From Ruminiclostridium sp. (lineage in GTDB: Bacteria > Bacillota > Clostridia > DSM-8532): 5,114 nt of DNA. Positions 1 through 5,114 of this stretch are shown here, one piece after another. Below the pieces are notes generated by a model. The model was given only the letters and a program-made list of their open reading frames with translations. It had not been told where the DNA came from and made no database searches. Positions within the stretch are counted from its first letter, which is position 1. Each line of letters begins with the position of its first letter. Both the position numbers and the translations under genes were made by a program. The stretch lies in assembly GCA_003535195.1 (NCBI GenBank), contig DOHN01000188.1, forward strand, positions 51,509 through 56,622. Direction: 5' to 3'.

Positions 1-26
1 AAATCCCGGACGGATTTTCTTGGGGG

Positions 27-66
27 CGTATGAAACATCACTCATGGCGCTAAATTACGAATTCAA
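27..66 (+). repeat. Left copy of a degenerate inverted repeat found at both window edges
   Basis: Two blocks here recur, reverse-complemented, at the right edge. GAAACATCACTC (32-43) matches 5094-5105 exactly. A 15-base block (52-66, AAATTACG-A-ATTCAA) matches 5062-5076 at 14 of 15 positions. A short CGTA (27-30) also matches 5108-5111. The blocks lie in the same order, but the spacer is 8 bases here and 17 at the right edge. This copy lacks the palindromic arms seen on the right, so it looks like a decayed or partial copy. No transposase lies between the copies. A dispersed intergenic repeat family is my best guess; I cannot name it. Confidence 0.6.
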
Positions 67-75
67 AATAAGAAC

Positions 76-110
76 CCCACCCATCAACGCAATCAAAGAT
101 TGCTGGTGGG
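76..110 (+). terminator. Two-part hairpin, possibly the terminator of an upstream gene
   Basis: An outer 6-bp stem (CCCACC at 76-81 with GGTGGG at 105-110) encloses an inner perfect 6-bp stem (GCAATC at 89-94 with GATTGC at 98-103) with an AAA loop. A lopsided internal loop of 7 versus 1 bases separates them. The downstream T-rich stretch (123-130, TTGTTATTT region) is weak and about a dozen bases away, so this is not a classic intrinsic terminator. It could end a gene lying left of the window, or be part of the adjacent repeat. The folding was done by eye. Confidence 0.35.
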
Positions 111-172
111 ACCCGGGAACCTTGTTATTTCATAATAAAAGAGGGTGTGGCAAAATAAGGCAAAAAATTCAC

Positions 173-201
173 TTGAAATTCGTACATATGTTCGATATAA
201 T
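173..201 (+). promoter_or_regulatory. Sigma-A promoter of uvrA
   Basis: The -35 hexamer TTGAAA (173-178, 4 of 6 to TTGACA) and a perfect -10 hexamer TATAAT (196-201) are separated by the ideal 17 bases. Transcription would start near 208, leaving a leader of about 60 bases before the uvrA start codon. The spacer contains the LexA operator, so repressor and RNA polymerase should compete for the same DNA. Confidence 0.82.
181..194 (+). promoter_or_regulatory. SOS box (LexA/DinR operator) controlling uvrA
   Basis: CGTACATATGTTCG matches the Bacillus-type LexA consensus CGAAC-RNRY-GTTYG at 13 of 14 positions. The only deviation is T instead of A at the third base of the left half-site; the right half GTTCG is perfect. 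It sits wholly between the -35 and -10 hexamers, the usual arrangement for steric repression. uvrA belongs to the SOS regulon in Bacillus, which agrees with the placement. No second box was found in the window. Confidence 0.82.
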
Positions 202-256
202 TACTTAGATTAGTTGTATAAAATGAAGGCAACAATATAAAATTGAATCAGCCGAC

Positions 257-263
257 AGAAGGA
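257..263 (+). promoter_or_regulatory. Ribosome binding site that decides the uvrA start
   Basis: AGAAGGA lies 6 bases before the ATG at 270. It is 12 bases from the next in-frame ATG (276) and lies downstream of the in-frame TTG at 243. The TTG has only a GAAGG 13 bases upstream, which is poor spacing. This favours the ATG at 270. Confidence 0.65.
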
Positions 264-269
264 TCAACG

Positions 270-3095
270 ATGAAAATGAAAGACAAAATTTATATAAAAG
301 GCGCATGTGAACACAATCTCAAGAATATCGACGTGGAAATACCCAGGGACAAGCTGGTTGTTATAACGGGCCTGAGCGGTTCGGGAAAATCTTCGCTGGC
401 TTTTGACACGATTTATGCGGAAGGGCAGAGGCGTTATGTAGAATCCCTTTCTTCCTATGCCCGCATGTTCCTCGGCCTGATGGAGAAGCCCGCGGTGGAT
501 TATATAGAAGGGCTCTCTCCCGCAATATCCATAGACCAAAAGACCACCAGCCGGAATCCCCGGTCCACAGTGGGTACCGTGACAGAAATACATGACTATT
601 TGAGGCTGCTCTATGCGCGGATTGGCTTGCCTCATTGTCCCAACTGCGGCAAGCCCATTACTCAGCAGTCCATCGACCAGATGGTGGATGCCGTTATGGC
701 CCTTGAGGAAGGCACCCGGATTCAGGTGCTGGCACCGGTTGTACGAGGCCGCAAGGGCGAATACACAAAGCTGATCCAGGATGCCAAGAAAAACGGTTAT
801 GTCCGTGTTCGTGTCGACGGAGAGGTCATGGACATCAATGAAGAAATCAAGTTGGATAAAAAGAAAAAGCATACCATCGAGATTGTGGTGGACCGCCTTA
901 TTATCCGGCCCGGCATTCAAAAGCGGCTTACAGATTCCATTGAAACCAGCCTAAACCTGTCGGGAGGCATTTTGGTTATTGATGTTATAGGCAAAAGGGA
1001 AATGCTTTTTTCGCAAAATTACGCCTGTACCGATTGTGGTATCAGTATCGAAGAACTGACGCCCAGGATGTTTTCCTTTAATAACCCTTATGGGGCATGC
1101 CCAACCTGTACCGGCCTGGGTGTGCTTTTAAAGATTGACCCTGATCTGGTTATTCCGGATAAAACAAAATCCCTGGCAGACGGCGCTATTTCCACGGGAG
1201 GCTTTAACTTCTCCAATGAGGAGGCTTACGGGCGGATGTATTTGGACGCCCTGGCCCGGCATTATAATTTTGATATCAATACCCCTGTGGAAGAGCTCCC
1301 GGAGGAGGCTTTGGACAAGGTGCTCTATGGCACCCACGGCGAAAAAATCAAGGTAGAGTATGATAATAATCATGGGAAGGGTACGTTTCTGAGCTCTTTT
1401 GAAGGCGTCGTCAACAGTATGGAACGCCGTTACCTCGAGACCAAGTCCAATACCATGAAAGAATATTATGAGTCCTTTATGAGTGATAATCTTTGCTCCG
1501 AATGCGAAGGAAAACGCCTGAAAAAGGAAAGCCTCGCCGTCACCGTTGGCGGCAAGAATATTTATGAAGTCAGCTGCCTGCCGGTAAGCGATTGCTTAGC
1601 GTTTTTTAATGAGCTGAAGCTTAGTGAGCGGGACATCCTTATTGCCCAGCAGGTGCTGAAGGAAATCAGGGCCCGGCTGCAATTCCTGGCAGATGTGGGG
1701 CTGGGGTATCTGACCCTTCAACGGAGCGCGGGCACTCTTTCGGGCGGAGAAGCTCAGAGGATACGCCTGGCTACTCAGATCGGTTCCGGGCTCATGGGTG
1801 TGCTTTATATCTTGGATGAGCCCAGCATAGGCCTCCATCAACGGGATAACGCGCGGCTTTTGGAGACACTGAAGCGCTTGAGAGATTTAGGAAACACCCT
1901 GTTGGTTGTGGAGCATGATGAAGAGACCATGTATGCGGCTGATTATATTATTGACATGGGACCCGGAGCAGGGGAGCACGGGGGCAATATCATAGCTCAG
2001 GGAACAGTCGATGAGATCAAGGCCAATCCCGATTCTATCACAGGGCAATATTTAAGCGGCACAAAGAAAATCGAAGTGCCTAAAACAAGGCGGACCGGCG
2101 ATGGCCGAATATTGAGAATTCTGGGCGCAAAACAAAACAACCTGAAGGATGTGGATGTGGATATCCCTCTAGGCATATTTACTTGTGTTACCGGCGTTTC
2201 GGGCTCGGGGAAAAGCTCTCTTGTCAATGAGATCCTTTATAAGAAGCTGGCGAACAAGCTGAACAGGGCCAAAACAAAACCGGGCCTGCACCGGGATATT
2301 CTCGGCCTTGAACATTTAGACAAGGTCATCAATATTGATCAGTCTCCCATAGGCAGAACCCCCAGATCGAACCCCGCAACCTATACGGGTGTGTTTGACA
2401 TTATCCGGGGATTATTTGCCAATACGGTGGATGCCAAAATGAAGGGGTATGCCCCCGGGCGTTTCAGCTTTAATGTCAAAGGCGGCCGGTGTGAGGCGTG
2501 TACGGGGGACGGTATTCTCAAAATTGAGATGCATTTCCTGCCCGATGTATATGTGCCCTGTGAGGTCTGCAAGGGCAAGCGGTATAACCGGGAGACCCTG
2601 GATGTACGGTACAAGGGCAAGAATATTGCCGATGTCCTGGATATGACAGTGGAAAAAGCTCTGGAATTCTTTGAGAATATTCCAAGGATCCAGAGAAAGC
2701 TGCAAACCCTGGTGGATGTGGGACTGGGATATATCCGGCTAGGACAGCCCGCCACCACCCTTTCGGGCGGAGAGGCACAGCGCGTTAAGCTGGCAACCGA
2801 GCTTTCCAAGCGGGCTACGGGGCGTACCATGTATATTCTGGACGAGCCTACCACAGGGCTTCACATTGCCGATGTACACAAGCTGATCGAGGTTTTGCAC
2901 AAGCTTGTGGAAGGCGGCAACAGCGTAGTGGTAATCGAACATAATTTGGATATTATTAAAACATCGGATTATATTATTGATTTAGGACCTGAAGGCGGCA
3001 ACCAGGGGGGAGAGATTGTGGCAACCGGTACGCCGGAAGAGCTGGCAAAGGTAAAGGGCTCTTATACCGGACAGTTTCTGAAGAAGGTGCTGTGA
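270..3095 (+). CDS. uvrA: UvrABC excinuclease subunit A (DNA-damage-recognition ATPase)
   Basis: UvrA dimerises, scans DNA for bulky lesions, loads UvrB and then leaves; UvrB and UvrC make the incisions of nucleotide excision repair. It acts in the cytoplasm on the chromosome. The 941-residue product is full length and has two ABC ATPase modules. Module one has Walker [10 protein letters not shown] (34-42), signature LSGGE (490-494), Walker B ending D516-E517 and switch H549. Module two has GVSGSGKSS (642-650), LSGGE (831-835), D858-E859 and H891. Zinc-binding CxxC pairs are C253/C256 with C277/C280, C741/C744 with C764/C767, and C123/C126, probably joined by C409/C412. The start at 270 fits the ribosome binding site and the usual UvrA N-terminus; a TTG at 243 would add nine residues unlike the family. 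An SOS-box promoter lies upstream. No uvrB or uvrC is in the window. Every key motif is intact. Confidence 0.97.
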   Translation: MKMKDKIYIKGACEHNLKNIDVEIPRDKLVVITGLSGSGKSSLAFDTIYAEGQRRYVESLSSYARMFLGLMEKPAVDYIEGLSPAISIDQKTTSRNPRSTVGTVTEIHDYLRLLYARIGLPHCPNCGKPITQQSIDQMVDAVMALEEGTRIQVLAPVVRGRKGEYTKLIQDAKKNGYVRVRVDGEVMDINEEIKLDKKKKHTIEIVVDRLIIRPGIQKRLTDSIETSLNLSGGILVIDVIGKREMLFSQNYACTDCGISIEELTPRMFSFNNPYGACPTCTGLGVLLKIDPDLVIPDKTKSLADGAISTGGFNFSNEEAYGRMYLDALARHYNFDINTPVEELPEEALDKVLYGTHGEKIKVEYDNNHGKGTFLSSFEGVVNSMERRYLETKSNTMKEYYESFMSDNLCSECEGKRLKKESLAVTVGGKNIYEVSCLPVSDCLAFFNELKLSERDILIAQQVLKEIRARLQFLADVGLGYLTLQRSAGTLSGGEAQRIRLATQIGSGLMGVLYILDEPSIGLHQRDNARLLETLKRLRDLGNTLLVVEHDEETMYAADYIIDMGPGAGEHGGNIIAQGTVDEIKANPDSITGQYLSGTKKIEVPKTRRTGDGRILRILGAKQNNLKDVDVDIPLGIFTCVTGVSGSGKSSLVNEILYKKLANKLNRAKTKPGLHRDILGLEHLDKVINIDQSPIGRTPRSNPATYTGVFDIIRGLFANTVDAKMKGYAPGRFSFNVKGGRCEACTGDGILKIEMHFLPDVYVPCEVCKGKRYNRETLDVRYKGKNIADVLDMTVEKALEFFENIPRIQRKLQTLVDVGLGYIRLGQPATTLSGGEAQRVKLATELSKRATGRTMYILDEPTTGLHIADVHKLIEVLHKLVEGGNSVVVIEHNLDIIKTSDYIIDLGPEGGNQGGEIVATGTPEELAKVKGSYTGQFLKKVL

Positions 3096-3105
3096 TTTGC
3101 GGATG

Positions 3106-3134
3106 TTGTTTAAAAAGATGATAATGTGTAAAAT
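3106..3134 (+). promoter_or_regulatory. Possible weak promoter for the flavodiiron gene
   Basis: TTGTTT (3106-3111) and TAAAAT (3129-3134) are spaced by 17 bases, giving matches of 3 of 6 and 5 of 6 to consensus. An alternative is TTGCGG (3097-3102) with GATAAT (3120-3125), also at 17 bases. Neither is strong. The 69-base gap after uvrA has no terminator-like hairpin, so read-through from uvrA is equally possible. There is no LexA-like box here. Confidence 0.35.
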
Positions 3135-3148
3135 ATAAGCAACAATAT
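3126..3148 (+). repeat. Leader motif shared with uvrA (second copy of 216-238)
   Basis: These 23 bases match 216-238, upstream of uvrA, at 19 of 23 positions, including an identical GCAACAATAT at the 3' end and a shared TAAAAT core. Each copy lies just before a gene: about 31 bases before the uvrA ATG, and 16 bases before the flavodiiron ATG. It may be a small duplicated leader, a shared regulatory or mRNA element, or chance similarity in AT-rich sequence. Confidence 0.4.
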
Positions 3149-3164
3149 TTTAGGAGTGTAGAAA

Positions 3165-4346
3165 ATGATACAAGTGAAAGACCAAATTTATTATTTGGGC
3201 CTCAGAGACTGGGAGCTTAAGAGTTTTCATGGCCATGAGCTTTCAACATATAACGGTTCGAGCTATAATTCATATCTGATCAAGGATGAGAAAACAGTGC
3301 TGGTCGATACCGTATGGAATCTCCATTCCGATATCTTTATGGATATTCTGGATACGGAAGTGGGAATCGACAATATTGACTATATCGTTATCAATCATGC
3401 CGAGCCGGACCATTCGGGATCTTTGGGGAGAATTATGGAAAGGCGGCCGGACCTACCGATTTATTGTTCGGTAAAGGGCGCGGATATCATCCGCAAACAT
3501 TTTCACAAGGACTGGAATTTCAGAAAAGTGAAAACGGGGGATACCTTAAGCATCGGCCAGTGCGAGCTTGTCTTCGTGGATATGACCATGATCCATTGGC
3601 CCGACAGCATGATGACCTTTGCCAAAGGGCCCAATGTGCTCTTTTCCAATGATGCATTCGGCCAGCACTATGCAGGCGCTTCAATTTTCGAGGATGAGGC
3701 TGATGAATGTGTTGTTTGGCAGGAAGCCATCAAATATTTCGCCGGTATCCTTGCACCCATGACTCCCCTGATCAAGAAAAAAATAGCCGAGATCATGGAA
3801 TTGAAGCTTCCCATTGAAATCATTGCACCCAGCCATGGTATGATCTGGAGAAAGAACCCCTTAAGAATTGTGGAGAAGTATGCCAAGTGGGCTGATAACT
3901 ATGACGAAGGGTCTGTGGCGATAGTCTACGATACCATGTACAAAGCAACCAAAAAGATGGCTGAAGCGATAGCCAAGGGCCTGGAAACCAAGGGCGTGCT
4001 GTGTAAACTGTATAACAGCTCCTTATCGGATGTCAGCGATATTATCACAGAGATGTTTAAGGCAAAGGGAATCATAGTGGGAAGCTGCACCGTTAATAAC
4101 GGTACCCTGCGTTCTATTGCCGGCGTCCTTGATGAAATCAGGGGGCATAAATTCAAAAATAAAGTGGGCGCCGCTTTCGGAAGCTATGGCTGGAGCGGAG
4201 AGGCACCCAAGAAAATACACAAGGAACTGGAAGAGGCCGGTATAAAGATGGTGGCGGAGCCCATCTCTTTCAAGTACCAGCCCGAAGAGAAAGAGCTGGA
4301 AGCATGCATTCAGTTCGGGCGCGACTTTGCAGATAAAATGAAATAG
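3165..4346 (+). CDS. A-type flavodiiron protein (FprA/Roo family O2 or NO reductase)
   Basis: Soluble cytoplasmic enzyme that reduces O2 to water or NO to N2O, protecting anaerobes; electrons usually come from rubredoxin. Residues 1 to about 245 form a metallo-beta-lactamase-like domain with a complete diiron site: H78, E80, D82, H83 (HAEPDH), H144, D163 and H224. Residues from about 250 to 393 form a flavodoxin-like FMN domain, with the phosphate loop around T257-K263 and further FMN-contact loops SCTVNNGT (307-314) and GSYGWSGEA (339-347). The 393-residue length is typical of the short class A. No rubredoxin or flavin reductase domain is fused, and no rubredoxin gene is in the window, so the electron donor is unknown. 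AGGAG lies 8 bases before the ATG. The gene follows uvrA by 69 bases on the same strand with no visible terminator, so it may share that transcript. O2 versus NO preference cannot be read from the sequence; similar proteins are called fprA, norV-like or roo. Confidence 0.94.
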   Translation: MIQVKDQIYYLGLRDWELKSFHGHELSTYNGSSYNSYLIKDEKTVLVDTVWNLHSDIFMDILDTEVGIDNIDYIVINHAEPDHSGSLGRIMERRPDLPIYCSVKGADIIRKHFHKDWNFRKVKTGDTLSIGQCELVFVDMTMIHWPDSMMTFAKGPNVLFSNDAFGQHYAGASIFEDEADECVVWQEAIKYFAGILAPMTPLIKKKIAEIMELKLPIEIIAPSHGMIWRKNPLRIVEKYAKWADNYDEGSVAIVYDTMYKATKKMAEAIAKGLETKGVLCKLYNSSLSDVSDIITEMFKAKGIIVGSCTVNNGTLRSIAGVLDEIRGHKFKNKVGAAFGSYGWSGEAPKKIHKELEEAGIKMVAEPISFKYQPEEKELEACIQFGRDFADKMK

Positions 4347-4351
4347 TGGTA

Positions 4352-4371
4352 GGCCGGGCACATGCCCGGCC
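4352..4371. terminator. Stem-loop between convergent genes, probable bidirectional terminator
   Basis: GGCCGGGC (4352-4359) pairs perfectly with GCCCGGCC (4364-4371) around an ACAT loop whose outer A and T could add a ninth pair. It fills most of the 29-base gap between the flavodiiron stop codon and the stop codon of the opposing gene. The downstream tracts are only moderately T-rich on either strand (ATATTATT on +; a T-rich stretch inside the flavodiiron 3' end on -). Position and stem strength support termination in both directions. Confidence 0.75.
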
Positions 4372-4375
4372 CATA

Positions 4376-4969
4376 TTATTCCGCCAGGTATCCTTTTAAA
4401 ACGGCATCATCAATAAGGTTTGAAACAAATTCCCACAGTTTCGGCGAACCATTTTTTATAGGACTGTTCCGCTCAATGACCTGTGATTTTTTTATGCCGT
4501 GGTCTTTCCATGTACCGCCCTTATTGAGATAGTTCAGAAGAACCGGCTGGACTCTGTCAAGGGCAGCCGCGAATTTCGCTTCCGGCGTTTCCATGGCATC
4601 AAATTCCTCCCAAAGTCCCTTTAGTTCCTGGCCTTGATCTTCGGGCAGCATCCCGAACAGCCGTTTTGCGGCCTTCTGTTCCCGTTCCAGTTTGTCAAGA
4701 TTGCCTACGTCGTCATAACAGAAGGTATCACCGGCGTCTATTTCGACAATGTCATGAACAATGCACATTTTCATAACCTTCAACAGGTCTATGTCCGGAT
4801 CCACGGAATATTCACTTAACAGAAACGTCATAAGGGCCATATGCCAGGAGTGCTCCGCGTCGTTTTCCCGGCGGGAGCCATCATGGATCTTGCTTTGCCG
4901 GAAGATATTTTTTGCCTTATCCGCCTCAATAATAAACTGAATTTGTTTTGTGAGTCTTTCATTATTCAT
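4376..4969 (-). CDS. HD-domain phosphohydrolase, YfbR/HDDC2-like (putative 5'-deoxynucleotidase)
   Basis: A 197-residue cytoplasmic protein of the HD superfamily (COG1896-like). The metal-binding residues are visible: H40 (in AEHSWHMA), H72-D73 (VHDIVE) and D138 (ALDRVQ). E76 and D81 match the positions of the conserved E72 and D77 of E. coli YfbR. YfbR removes phosphate from deoxynucleoside 5'-monophosphates, so nucleotide-pool maintenance is the likely role, by inference. The R-W pair that YfbR uses for substrate choice is not at the aligned place, which has Q25-S26 with R24 nearby. The segment GSRREND (31-37) precedes the first histidine instead. Substrate preference may therefore differ. 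The ATG start has GGAG (4977-4980) 7 bases upstream. The gene stands alone, convergent with the flavodiiron gene across a shared terminator. No signal peptide or membrane segment is seen. Confidence 0.88.
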   Translation of the reverse strand: MNNERLTKQIQFIIEADKAKNIFRQSKIHDGSRRENDAEHSWHMALMTFLLSEYSVDPDIDLLKVMKMCIVHDIVEIDAGDTFCYDDVGNLDKLEREQKAAKRLFGMLPEDQGQELKGLWEEFDAMETPEAKFAAALDRVQPVLLNYLNKGGTWKDHGIKKSQVIERNSPIKNGSPKLWEFVSNLIDDAVLKGYLAE

Positions 4970-5000
4970 GGGTTTTCTCCATTCAAGCTTTTCTACTAAC

Positions 5001-5027
5001 TTTATATGATTGATGAAGCTAATTCAA
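5001..5027 (-). promoter_or_regulatory. Possible promoter of the HD-domain gene
   Basis: On the minus strand TTGAAT (5027-5022) is followed after 15 bases by TATAAA (5006-5001). The hexamers are good but the spacing is short; shifting the -35 by one base (CTTGAA) gives 16. The -35 overlaps the left arm of the palindrome at 5022-5067, so the edge repeat may have supplied or altered this promoter. No LexA box is nearby. Confidence 0.4.
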
Positions 5028-5067
5028 GGGTTTCGGGAGGAAAGGCGGAGCAAACCGGAACTTGAAT
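5022..5067. repeat. Imperfect palindrome upstream of the HD-domain gene
   Basis: ATTCAAG-GGTTT (5022-5033) can pair with AAACC (5052-5056) plus CTTGAAT (5061-5067), giving 12 pairs interrupted by a 4-base bulge (GGAA) around an 18-base purine-rich loop. It overlaps a second hairpin at 5055-5086, and the two cannot form together. It appears to belong to the same repeat-like block that continues to the window edge. Confidence 0.5.
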
Positions 5068-5086
5068 GCGTAATTTTAAGTGCCGG
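5055..5086. repeat. Second palindrome, CCGGAACTT/AAGTGCCGG
   Basis: CCGGAACTT (5055-5063) pairs with AAGTGCCGG (5078-5086) at 8 of 9 positions (one A-G mismatch) around a 14-base loop. Most of that loop and part of the right arm correspond to the block shared with the left-edge copy, but the left-edge copy has lost both arms. This fits a structured mobile or dispersed repeat of which the right copy is better preserved. Confidence 0.5.
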
Positions 5087-5111
5087 AGCGGCAGAGTGAT
5101 GTTTCGGTACG
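5062..5111 (-). repeat. Right copy of the inverted edge repeat
   Basis: Read on the minus strand this runs CGTA, GAAACATCACTC (5105-5094), a 17-base spacer, then AAATTACG-C-ATTCAA (5076-5062), in the same order as the left copy at 27-66. Both copies point inward. The sequence runs up to the window edge, so the full extent of the repeat is unknown. The stretch contains no RNA gene I recognise, and no supported protein gene. Confidence 0.6.
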
Positions 5112-5114
5112 TCA

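Noticed and set aside
2..208. Open frame running from the left edge to 208 on the plus strand (ATG or TTG starts possible)
   Set aside because: It runs through the repeat, the hairpin, the uvrA promoter and the LexA box. It has no proper ribosome binding site and no recognisable protein family, so it is most likely chance.
243..269. TTG at 243 as the uvrA start
   Set aside because: It has a poorly placed ribosome binding site and would add nine residues not usual for UvrA. The ATG at 270 has AGAAGGA at 6 bases and gives the normal N-terminus.
1..269. tRNA, riboswitch or CRISPR in the left intergenic region
   Set aside because: There is no cloverleaf, no regularly spaced direct repeats and no riboswitch core that I recognise, only the repeat copy, one hairpin and the promoter elements.
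264..920. Long open frame on the minus strand inside uvrA (218 codons), and similar shorter ones at 1128-2942
   Set aside because: They are antisense or alternate-frame shadows of uvrA, whose motifs are intact throughout. None shows a family motif or start signals.
3668..4361. Minus-strand open frames opposite the flavodiiron gene
   Set aside because: The plus-strand protein has every diiron and FMN motif along this stretch; the opposite frames are shadows.
4634..4819. Plus-strand open frame opposite the HD-domain gene
   Set aside because: The minus-strand HD protein accounts for this DNA with its metal ligands. The plus frame has no clear ribosome binding site or recognisable motif.
1..5114. 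The window as a single transposon or defence island bounded by the inverted repeats
   Set aside because: There is no transposase, integrase, toxin or nuclease effector gene. The cargo is housekeeping in character, and the repeats are short, degenerate and differently spaced.

Overview
The window looks like a chromosomal segment from an anaerobic member of the Clostridia (Firmicutes). This rests on four things: a Bacillus/Clostridium-type LexA box, AGGAG-like ribosome binding sites, a UvrA of the Gram-positive type, and an A-type flavodiiron protein typical of anaerobes. The species cannot be named from the sequence alone. Genes are of middling GC content and the left intergenic region is AT-rich.

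Layout, left to right. Positions 1-269 hold no convincing gene. They contain a degenerate repeat copy (27-66), a two-part hairpin (76-110), and a strong sigma-A promoter (173-201) with an SOS/LexA operator between its -35 and -10 hexamers. uvrA follows (270-3095, +) and encodes a full-length 941-residue excinuclease ABC subunit A. After a 69-base gap with no visible terminator comes a flavodiiron protein gene of the FprA/Roo family (3165-4346, +), with every diiron ligand present. A GC-rich stem-loop at 4352-4371 lies in the 29-base gap to a convergent gene (4376-4969, -) that encodes a YfbR/HDDC2-like HD-domain phosphohydrolase. The right edge (about 5021-5114) carries palindromic, repeat-like sequence. 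Part of it is an inverted copy of the sequence near the left edge.

How the genes fit together (inference). UvrA starts nucleotide excision repair and is probably induced by DNA damage through LexA. The flavodiiron protein reduces O2 or NO and could share the uvrA transcript. The HD protein resembles nucleotidases that act on deoxynucleoside monophosphates. A stress and DNA-maintenance theme is plausible, but the HD gene is transcribed separately and the link is contextual only.

I see no wholly new system. The points most worth a second look are the inward-facing inverted repeats at the two edges, the SOS operator, a 23-base leader motif shared by uvrA and the flavodiiron gene, and the altered N-terminal motif of the HD protein.
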